From assembly GCF_013415125.1 (NCBI RefSeq), contig NZ_JACCDE010000001.1, positions 205,122-269,121 of the forward strand: a stretch of DNA of 64,000 bases. Reading direction: 5' to 3'. The notes below the pieces were generated by a model, which was given only the letters and a program-made list of their open reading frames with translations, was not told where the DNA came from and did not search any database. Shown piece by piece: positions 58,190-64,000 of this stretch (position 1 is its first letter; the number at the start of each line of letters is the position of its first letter). The stretch is from Vreelandella glaciei (GTDB taxonomy: Bacteria; Pseudomonadota; Gammaproteobacteria; Pseudomonadales; Halomonadaceae). Made by a program: the position numbers and the translations under genes.

Positions 58190-58587
58190 TGCATCCGCCT
58201 TTGAAGTTCAGTTCGAAGCGACCTGACCATTAAATTGTAGGCCATCACAAGCGTCCACCCTTGCGCTACATCAATTTTTTCCGAATTTCAGCTATGTCGT
58301 GACCGCGACTGAACTATCACAGGGCCGATTCGAAAGGACGGGCGACTTATCTACCCAGTAGAGCTCCAGGGTCAGTACGCTGACAGCTCTCAGAAACTGG
58401 TGAGATCGAAGTATCTACAAAAAAACTGGGCTTCCTTGACATTTAGTAAACATTCATAGTGACATCTTCAGTGTTCTTGATGACAGCGGCCTACAGGTGG
58501 TCGCGATGGCTTTGCCGTCATATCAGGCAGATCCATTTATCAGAGAGCCGCTGCAGGCTCCCCTGGAGTTGATTGGCGAGCAGGTGG
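58190..58587. other. Intergenic stretch (398 bp) upstream of the AAA remnant
   Basis: Holds the FNR-like site at 58261-58274 and a TTGACA hexamer near 58436 on the plus strand. A short open stretch on the plus strand (about 58440-58607, MALPSYQADPFIREP from 58506) may be a fragment of an unknown gene. Nothing else is recognised. Confidence 0.4.
58261..58274 (-). promoter_or_regulatory. Possible FNR/ANR site
   Basis: TTGATGTAGCGCAA on the minus strand resembles TTGAT-N4-ATCAA with two changed bases in the second arm. It stands 72 bp before the AAA remnant. Carbamate kinase genes are often anaerobically controlled in related bacteria. Weak. Confidence 0.25.
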
Positions 58588-58890
58588 CTATTTTATTCGC
58601 TCTATAAGTGGCAAGATCTGATGGTTCTGAGCTTTGGCGTTGGCGTAGTAGATCGCTTGCATGAGCAGATTGTCAGCCTCGTCGGTGGCGATAGAGCTTG
58701 GCACCATAATGGTTATGGGGTTGCGCCCACGCTCATCAACTTCAACCTCCACCGTGATGGCCGATTGTTGGCTGTATGGCTGGCGAATAGCGTTGCGTAA
58801 ATCCTTCAGGCTTCGCAGTGTGGTCAACAACCCAGTGACCACAACAGAATCCGGCGTATAGTCAATGTCAGTAGGCGGCTGATCATCCAT
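58588..58890 (-). CDS. Hypothetical protein (100 residues)
   Basis: Acidic N-terminus (MDDQPPTDIDYTPDS), a helical middle (LLTTLRSLKDLRNAIRQPY) and a Val/Glu strand-like part (ITVEVEVDERG). No family recognised. It overlaps the 41-residue gene by 8 bases, which itself overlaps the recombinase, so the three are likely translated together. No signal peptide or membrane segment. Confidence 0.55.
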   Translation of the reverse strand: MDDQPPTDIDYTPDSVVVTGLLTTLRSLKDLRNAIRQPYSQQSAITVEVEVDERGRNPITIMVPSSIATDEADNLLMQAIYYANAKAQNHQILPLIERIK

Positions 58891-59008
58891 CCCTAAGGGG
58901 GGCAGCCCCGTTCATCCGGGTGGCCGCTTCACGATATACGGCAATAGCGGTGTCGACGGCTTGGACAAACAACCGGTTATCGTCGGCGTGTAGCGTTACT
59001 TGGGTCAT
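58883..59008 (-). CDS. Very small hypothetical protein (41 residues)
   Basis: MTQVTLHADDNRLFVQAVDTAIAV... to RDG and TGA. Its ATG overlaps the recombinase stop (ATGA) and has an AAGAGGTG ribosome site inside that gene; its stop overlaps the 100-residue gene. The coupled layout is the main support. Function unknown. Confidence 0.5.
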   Translation of the reverse strand: MTQVTLHADDNRLFVQAVDTAIAVYREAATRMNGAAPLRDG

Positions 59009-59535
59009 GCGTTGCACCTCTTATCAGCTTGGGGTGGTCCGACAGGGTCAGGACTCTGCCCATACATTGATGCATCTAGACCTATTTCGGTAACCCAGGC
59101 TTTCACAATACGGGCATATTGGCGCGTTAAAAGTTGCTTTGCGCTATTGATTCGGCTAGGAAACAGGAAGTCTTCGCTTCGGAGCTGAGCCAGCTGTATC
59201 CAGTCGATAATAGCGATGCGAGTCTGCTCGGTAATTTCGAACTGGACAGGTCGATGCGTTTTTTGCTGCATCACGATGGCTCGTGGGGATATGCACGCAC
59301 CATGGGCTATATCCCTGACTCGTAAATTTACAAGGTCGCAGCCCCGTAATTTGCTATCAATGGCTAAATTGAAGAGGGCAAGGTCTCTCGTCTTTTTGGC
59401 AAGCTGTAGGCGCACACGTATGGCCCAGATATCTCGAAGGCGCAAAGGCACCTTCTGTCCAACTAATTTTCCTTTATTCCAAGGTGTAGGTGTACTGGGG
59501 CTTTCAGTCACAACGTTCATGGCATGATCCTCCAT
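59005..59535 (-). pseudogene. Tyrosine recombinase/integrase lacking its catalytic C-terminus
   Basis: 176 residues. The front matches a small solo integrase family (TPWNKGKLVGQK, IWAIRVRLQLAKKTRDLALFNLAIDSKLRGCDLVNLRVRD, MQQKTHRPVQFEI, DFLFPSR, LLTRQYARIVKAWVTEIGLD). The first catalytic Arg (KLRGCDLV) and Lys are present. After MYG the family's HxxR and Tyr segments are gone, replaced by QSPDPVGPP and a stop, so it cannot recombine DNA. The 3' junction runs straight into the tiny coupled genes. Confidence 0.75.
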
Positions 59536-59625
59536 CAGGTGGAGGTCAAAGAATGGCTCAATTCACGCTCGTCATGTGCTAAGGTTAATTTACAGTCGGG
59601 GCTCGACCCAAAGCGGCCGTGCCGT
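59512..59625 (-). repeat. Recombinase 5'-region repeat, copy A
   Basis: Covers the first codons of the recombinase and its leader. It aligns over about 114 bp with 63584-63697 (for example CATCAGGTGGAGGTCA in both, and TAA..A-CGGTCGG..CGACCC). Copy A is the live 5' end; copy B is a remnant. Confidence 0.7.
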
Positions 59626-59888
59626 TAGATGCAGCAGAATAAGTGCTATATTTGGGAGATGATCGTGTCAGTGCGCTTAAACAGACACAGAGCGAGCTGG
59701 CTGTTACCCGTAAGCTTGGGCATTTGTTGAACCTGAGTTAATTATTCCATAATATGGAGATGGCTACGCGGTTCAGAGCTGCTGTTAACTGGAGAAATAC
59801 TCAGTTTCTGAGAGATAACTCTGAAATACAGTGAAAAAATTCTACCTACCAAAGGGTAGAAGCCTGAACCCTAGCCCCAAAGATAAAA
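59536..59888. other. Leader/cargo edge (353 bp) between the recombinase and the AT-rich genes
   Basis: Begins with the rest of repeat A. It then contains an open plus-strand stretch at 59645-59742 (DRVSALKQTQSELAVTRKLG) that could be a gene fragment, and AT-rich sequence from about 59720. No gene is recognised. Confidence 0.4.
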
Positions 59889-60497
59889 ATGAAAAATGTA
59901 ACCTTTGTTTTTTTTCATCCTGATTTAGACATTCTTTCTGATAGAACAATAAGATCTCTCCTAAAGAAAATATCAGTAATTCTGCGCGAAGTACAGTTTC
60001 AGGAAATTGCATATTTAATAAAGCAGAGTGATATAACTCCATCCGAGAAGCAGTCACTGCGTGATCGATTGGGGGGGCAGCTTAACCACATTGAAGCCTA
60101 TTATCTTGAGCGACTAGAAAGAGGGAGTTTAACTCTTACTGTATCTCTTACTGCTGTTGCTATATGGTTGCTTCAGCAAACCATCGGAGAGTCTATAAAG
60201 GAGGCCTGGAGGCAGAGTGAAATGCACAAGAACCTTGTTTCCTACCTTAGCGGACCTCAAAGAAAAGAGGTCTTAGTTAAAAATATTGATCGAGTCCTTG
60301 ATGCTTGGTCTTATGATGACTATCTCATTGAGGACACGAATAAATCTATTGATAATCAAGGTGATCTTACCGTTAAAGTTGATCTAGGCACTCCTCTCCA
60401 AGTTAAAAAAAGAATTGAAGAAAACTCTGGCCCAATTACTATTGAAAGTATTATTGACGATTCTGAAAAAATTATAATTCAATTGAAACCTGACTAA
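59889..60497 (+). CDS. Unknown protein with one membrane segment (AT-rich cargo gene 1)
   Basis: 202 residues. The N-terminal about 75 are helical and charged (IRSLLKKISVILREVQF), one hydrophobic segment lies at about 80-97 (LTLTVSLTAVAIWLLQQTIG), and the C-terminal about 100 are polar. No family recognised. No clear ribosome site at the ATG at 59889. The AT-rich composition differs strongly from the core genome. The HNH-type gene follows after 181 bp. Confidence 0.6.
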   Translation: MKNVTFVFFHPDLDILSDRTIRSLLKKISVILREVQFQEIAYLIKQSDITPSEKQSLRDRLGGQLNHIEAYYLERLERGSLTLTVSLTAVAIWLLQQTIGESIKEAWRQSEMHKNLVSYLSGPQRKEVLVKNIDRVLDAWSYDDYLIEDTNKSIDNQGDLTVKVDLGTPLQVKKRIEENSGPITIESIIDDSEKIIIQLKPD

Positions 60498-60678
60498 GGA
60501 AAAAGAAGTTAAGCATAGTGGACGTGCCGGAGTTGTGCATATTGTCTAAGACCTATTAGTACGGAGTGCAGCTCTTAGCGAAAATTTACTCAAATAAACA
60601 AGTAGTCAAAGGAGCGTCAAAGCTTCACACTTCGTTGCCAGCTATTGATATTTTTTTGTGTCAAGGAGAAAAACGCGT

Positions 60679-61443
60679 ATGAGTTTAAATAAGAAACTTA
60701 TTGAATTTCGAAAAAAAATAAGAAAAAATCAAAAAAATATTATCGATTCGATCATTGATGATCACTCAACAAATATCTGTATTTTTTGCGGTAAAGCTGA
60801 TGATCTGACAAAAGAACATGTAATACCTCAATGGGTCTATGATCGATGTACGAAGAGAAACTTTGTGACTACAACGAATAAAACTTCACAGACCTACAAC
60901 AAAACAACCGTACCAGCATGTAAAGATTGCAACAACAGTATACTCGGAGAATTAGAAAGGTATCTCAAGCATAGATTTAACGATATTGACTTGCTTGAAG
61001 AGTATTTCACTGACAGTGATATAGAAAAAATCATTCTCTGGCTTGAGACACTAGAGTATAAACTTCAGGTTCTTGATCTCAGAAGAAACCTGAATAAAGT
61101 TAAAGGCTCTGAATACATCCCATATATTGGAAAAATTCCTATCGCGATGTTTCAAGGGCCAATGGATCAAAGTCCATCAAAAGTATTCTCAAATTTAAGA
61201 AATTCTCTAAAGACCCTTTCCGTTAAATCAAAAGTATATAAGAGAAATTCACTTTGTGTTTTGCACACAAAAAACCCCGACTTTTACTTTTTTCACTCAA
61301 CTAACAATTTTATTTTTATAGAGCTTGCACAATATAATGTCGCGTTCTTTTACTTTTACAAGGAAGAATTTAACAGTGCCATGGAAGCCGCATCCAAAGC
61401 AAAAAAAATTGTAAAAAATGAGTATGCATCAGCAGTCACATAA
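60679..61443 (+). CDS. HNH-type (zinc-ribbon) protein, possible nuclease (AT-rich cargo gene 2)
   Basis: About 254 residues from the ATG at 60679, which has an AAGGAG ribosome site at 60663; the GTG at 60658 is less likely. A CxxC (CIFCG, about 34), an EHVIPQW block (about 46-52) and a CKDCNN block (about 81) make an HNH/zinc-ribbon domain. The remaining about 160 residues are not recognised. HNH domains of this look occur in defence and mobile-element proteins. Three sequence lines counted by eye run 25-35% G+C. Confidence 0.65.
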   Translation: MSLNKKLIEFRKKIRKNQKNIIDSIIDDHSTNICIFCGKADDLTKEHVIPQWVYDRCTKRNFVTTTNKTSQTYNKTTVPACKDCNNSILGELERYLKHRFNDIDLLEEYFTDSDIEKIILWLETLEYKLQVLDLRRNLNKVKGSEYIPYIGKIPIAMFQGPMDQSPSKVFSNLRNSLKTLSVKSKVYKRNSLCVLHTKNPDFYFFHSTNNFIFIELAQYNVAFFYFYKEEFNSAMEAASKAKKIVKNEYASAVT

Positions 61444-61524
61444 CAAGGAAATTCACGTGACGTCTGAGCCGAATTTTAATTATCTTTGCGTGAGAGCCAT
61501 CTCAATGTCCGCTCTTGGCCGGAT

Positions 61525-61551
61525 AACGACGGCTTAGCCCAGTCCGTCGTT
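61525..61551. terminator. Hairpin between the HNH-type gene and the LysR gene
   Basis: AACGACGG and CCGTCGTT pair around an 11-base loop, in the gap between two convergent genes. It is followed by TT only, so it is a weak terminator candidate. Confidence 0.4.
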
Positions 61552-61608
61552 TCACCATACCAAATTTCCGTCTACTCAATTATTCTAAACAGTCGTCAAA
61601 TAAATAAG

Positions 61609-62487
61609 TTAACAGCGGCCACCTATTGAGTAATCTTTTGAAGTGAAATGCTGCTGTATTAGTCGCGCCATCTCTACTGACCTAGGTGCATTGCCATCTG
61701 CTAGCTGCAATACTAGATGAGAACCTGGCAGGTTAGGTAATCCTAAGCTTTTAGGCACCTGACATACGCCTTCTGGCATCGTACTGAACCCTAGCACACC
61801 GATACCTAGCCCGGCCTGGACCGCTGCGGCGACGCCAGCGATGCTGTCGCTGGTATAAGCGATGCGCCACTCTCGCCTGATTTCGCTCATTCGATCCAAG
61901 GCCCATTGTCGCCACCAACAAGCTTGATCGAAAAGCACTAGGGGCAAGGGCTCACTGACCGGCAACTCAAAATCCTCTGCCATAACCCACCAAGTCGGAT
62001 CGTAAAGTAGCGCGTCACCGCGTCGCCTTTCATCGTCCGCGACAATGAGTCCGAGATCCAAAGCACCTTTTTCGATGGCCGACCCAAGCCGATCACTGCT
62101 GGCACACTGCACGAATAATTCGACCTTGGGTTGGCTGCGTTGAAAGCGGCTCAGTAGCCTGGGAAGTTCGGTGCCGGAGTATTCTTCAGGAATGCCGACT
62201 CGCAATGGTCCCGATGACAGTTCGGGAGCCTCGAAGAGGGTAGAGGCATCATAAAGGGCCTCGGCAGTACGCCGAGCGTAGGGTAGGAGACGCTCGCCCG
62301 CTGGGGTGGGAATGACTCCACTACGTGCCCGTGCTAATAGCGATGTAGCTGCCGCAGCTTCCAGTTGCTGAATTTGCATGCTCACTGCAGATTGGGTGCG
62401 ATGCATGCGTTTTGCCGCGTCAGTAAAGCTCCCCGTTTCAACCACAGCGACGAAAGCGACCAGCCACTCACCTCTCATATGTCTCAT
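61609..62487 (-). CDS. LysR-family transcriptional regulator
   Basis: 292 residues (an ATG at 62478 is also possible). The N-terminal helix-turn-helix is FVAVVETGSFTDAAKRMHRTQSAVSMQIQQLE. The C-terminal effector domain has LRVGIPEEYSGTELPRLLSRF and GLGIGVLGFS. It is divergent from the permease gene, the usual LysR-target layout, so it probably controls the permease. The effector is not known. Confidence 0.92.
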   Translation of the reverse strand: MRHMRGEWLVAFVAVVETGSFTDAAKRMHRTQSAVSMQIQQLEAAAATSLLARARSGVIPTPAGERLLPYARRTAEALYDASTLFEAPELSSGPLRVGIPEEYSGTELPRLLSRFQRSQPKVELFVQCASSDRLGSAIEKGALDLGLIVADDERRRGDALLYDPTWWVMAEDFELPVSEPLPLVLFDQACWWRQWALDRMSEIRREWRIAYTSDSIAGVAAAVQAGLGIGVLGFSTMPEGVCQVPKSLGLPNLPGSHLVLQLADGNAPRSVEMARLIQQHFTSKDYSIGGRC

Positions 62488-62587
62488 TATCAGATAACCT
62501 GATGCAATGCATAAATAGAATTCGTTTTTCTTATTCTACCTTCAGGATCATCCTATAGCTATACAACGGTTCTAGGGAACATTCTTC

Positions 62588-63544
62588 ATGAACACACGCT
62601 TTTCTTTGGTTTGGTGGGCCACGCTTGCACTGCTGGCTCTTGGCTCCTTGTTACCTGAGCCGAGTATCGAATTAGCTCGCTCTGTAATCGTTGAGCTTTT
62701 CAAGCTGTTGCCACTGATTTTGTTCGTTGCCCTCATGGCGGGTTGGCTCGCATCAAGCCAACTCGCAGATCGAGTGCGCAATACGTTAGATAGCCGCCCA
62801 TGGCACGCTATTGTCTTCGCTGGCCTGATTGGTGCAATAACGCCGGTTTGCGGTATTGCAAGTGTTCCTCTGGTTGCCGCCTTGCTGCGTCAGGGTATAC
62901 CCATGGCGGCGGCTATGGCCTTTTGGCTATCCTCACCGGTCACCGATCCAGGCATGCTGATCCTGACAGCAGGCATTCTCGGATGGCCATTTGCCATCGG
63001 AAAATTACTTGCTGCGCTATTGCTTGGCCTGGTTGCAGGGGCGGTTATGCAGGGGCTAAGTTGTTGGAAGCCGCAAACTCACTGGGTTCGAGAAGGTGCG
63101 TTGTTGCAAGTCAGCACGAATTCGTGCGATTCGTCAGCACCGTCGCGCTTTATCGATGAGGCAAAAGCAACCTTTTCCATGGTTGTGCGCTGGCTTGCTT
63201 TCGCTCTGACCCTTGAAGCCATGGTGCGTGCACATCTAGGAGAGACGGGGTTCTCAATTCTCACCACGGTAGACAGTGCATGGGCTGTGCCTTTAGCGGT
63301 AGCGGTAGGTGGGCCGCTTTATATCGAAGGGTATGCAGCTCTGCCACTGTTGCGAGGATTGATTGATATGGGACTGACACCAGGTGCTGCAATGGCCTTC
63401 TTGATGTCAGGAGCTACTATCAGTTTGTACTCGGCCATTGCAGTATGGAGTCTTGTTCGTCCGGCGATTTTTGGTCTTTACCTTACTCTTGGAATCGTAG
63501 GTGCGCTGATTGCGGGGTGGATGACTGATTTAGTCATGTTATAA
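62588..63544 (+). CDS. ArsP-like permease (PF03773-type membrane protein)
   Basis: 318 residues with about eight membrane helices. The permease signature lies around residues 80-130 (ITPVCGIASVPLVAALLRQG, MAFWLSSPVTDPGMLIL), with a second half-repeat near the C-terminus (MAFLMSGATISLYSAIAVW). Related ArsP proteins export organoarsenicals; others are uncharacterised. A single Cys lies in the first signature (TPVCG). The cargo edge is directly downstream. Confidence 0.82.
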   Translation: MNTRFSLVWWATLALLALGSLLPEPSIELARSVIVELFKLLPLILFVALMAGWLASSQLADRVRNTLDSRPWHAIVFAGLIGAITPVCGIASVPLVAALLRQGIPMAAAMAFWLSSPVTDPGMLILTAGILGWPFAIGKLLAALLLGLVAGAVMQGLSCWKPQTHWVREGALLQVSTNSCDSSAPSRFIDEAKATFSMVVRWLAFALTLEAMVRAHLGETGFSILTTVDSAWAVPLAVAVGGPLYIEGYAALPLLRGLIDMGLTPGAAMAFLMSGATISLYSAIAVWSLVRPAIFGLYLTLGIVGALIAGWMTDLVML

Positions 63545-63550
63545 AAGGGA

Positions 63551-63607
63551 TTACTGGCGATGTTTCACGTCGATATCAGAATAAACGTTCATGTCATGAT
63601 CCTTCAT
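63551..63607 (-). pseudogene. Remnant of a second recombinase 5' end
   Basis: 18 codons, MKDHDMNVYSDI..., match the start of the recombinase (MEDHAMNVV) for the first eight or nine and then diverge to a stop 7 bp from the permease stop. Marks the right edge of the cargo. Confidence 0.6.
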
Positions 63608-63697
63608 CAGGTGGAGGTCATAGTGTGGCTAAATTGATGCTAGTTATGTGCTCAGATTAATTAACGGTCGGTGCCGACCCTGAGCGGTCATCCGCCG
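63584..63697 (-). repeat. Recombinase 5'-region repeat, copy B
   Basis: Direct copy of 59512-59625, about three-quarters identical by eye, in the same orientation and about 4.07 kb away. Confidence 0.7.
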
Positions 63698-63753
63698 TAA
63701 CTACATATTCACAATAGCCTATAGCTCACAATAAAATAAACTATTAGGCTTAC

Positions 63754-63921
63754 ATGATGAAACTGCCAAATTTTGCTACCCACTACTATTTGCCTGAAAC
63801 TGGTCCGTTTCGGAGTCTCTCCGAACTTCCCGCGGGGTCTGAAGATCCCGTCTTCTTAGATATTCTAACTCGCCATCAGCGTAAGCGCTCCACTAACCCC
63901 ATCTATGCAGGCTTCGCTTAG
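63754..63921 (+). pseudogene. Small hypothetical gene interrupted by an IS66-type element
   Basis: 55 codons. The genuine part, MMKLPNFATHYYLPETGPFRS..., runs to about codon 42 (63880), where a GTAAGCG insertion-element end begins; the last dozen codons are element sequence. The name of the protein family is not known. Confidence 0.55.
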
Positions 63922-64000
63922 ACCGGTAAGGTCTCTTTCCACTGCCAGGGCAGCAGCGTATGGAGCTCATCAGCGTCGAGGGTGGGCAGGGTCGCGAAGA
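63881..64000 (-). mobile_element. IS66-family element, one end (continues beyond the window)
   Basis: Begins with GTAAGCGCTCC, the usual IS66 terminal motif, and contains the transposase 3' end on the minus strand. The other end and any 8-bp duplication (CCATCAGC expected) are outside. Confidence 0.65.
63918..64000 (-). CDS. IS66-type transposase, C-terminal end (partial)
   Basis: The minus strand reads ATLPTLDADELHTLLPWQWKE to a TAA at 63918-63920, like the C-terminal end of IS66 transposases (ending ..LLPWxW). Only the last about 27 residues lie in the window. Confidence 0.55.
   Translation of the reverse strand, partial: FATLPTLDADELHTLLPWQWKETLPV

Noticed and set aside
59618..59631. GTTAGATGC next to repeat A, like an integron core site
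   Set aside because: Only nine bases match, no second core or attC fold is visible, and no intI is present. The recombinase here is not an integron integrase.
59842..60057. Minus-strand frame at the start of the AT-rich cargo
   Set aside because: Overlaps the plus-strand gene that continues to 60497; lacks a ribosome site.
1..64000. CRISPR array, tRNA and rRNA genes
   Set aside because: No spaced direct repeats of CRISPR length, no cloverleaf-type block with CCA end and no rRNA-like segment were seen on reading.

Overview
The window looks like a chromosomal stretch of a moderately GC-rich gammaproteobacterium of the Halomonadaceae (Halomonas/Vreelandella type). This rests on the AlgU-MucABCD-like stress block, the lepA-lepB-rnc-era-recO-pdxJ-acpS order, the gacS-cysM-rlmD-relA-mazG block and the liu/liv branched-chain amino acid cluster. 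It is an inference from gene content and order, not from a database search.

Layout. 1-6.7 kb: end of a dinG-like helicase, a class I DAHP synthase, then the envelope-stress sigma factor with its anti-sigma/sensor genes and a periplasmic HtrA protease. 6.8-13.9 kb: an MgtC-like protein and the lepA-lepB-rnc-era-recO-pdxJ-acpS run (translation GTPase, signal peptidase, RNA processing, repair, vitamin B6, acyl carrier protein activation). 13.9-27 kb: a GacS/BarA hybrid kinase divergent from cysM-rlmD-relA-mazG, then ppc, a DUF924 gene, rluF with a long basic tail, and a DUF1294 gene. 27-29.5 kb: an autoregulated-looking trpR-trpE-trpG operon with an almost textbook TrpR operator. 29.5-32 kb: a Kef-type antiporter and an outer-membrane barrel-like protein. 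32-50.5 kb: a branched-chain amino acid catabolism block. It holds liuR-liuABCDE-acs-methyltransferase on the minus strand, a livGF-SBP-livHM importer, and a valine arm of acyl-CoA dehydrogenase, 3-hydroxyisobutyryl-CoA hydrolase and mmsB. Three related palindromes sit in front of the three transcription units and suggest one LiuR regulon for uptake plus breakdown. 50.5-52.4 kb: a glutathione S-transferase between two dispersed repeats, and a ketopantoate-reductase-like gene.

52.5-64 kb is an accessory region with many scars. It contains an IS1182-family element with a dead transposase and a P-type ATPase with an atypical M6 motif. Next to these is a decayed AAA-type regulator fused in frame to the C-terminal third of a carbamate kinase. 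A tyrosine recombinase that has lost its catalytic C-terminus follows, coupled to two tiny genes. A cargo of about 4 kb carries an AT-rich pair (an unknown membrane-anchored protein and an HNH-type protein) and a LysR/ArsP-like permease pair. The cargo is bracketed by two diverged copies of the recombinase's own 5' region. A small gene cut by an IS66-type element closes the window.

The best candidate for something undescribed is the cargo between the two recombinase-5'-end repeats, especially the AT-rich membrane-protein/HNH pair. No CRISPR array, tRNA or rRNA was found.
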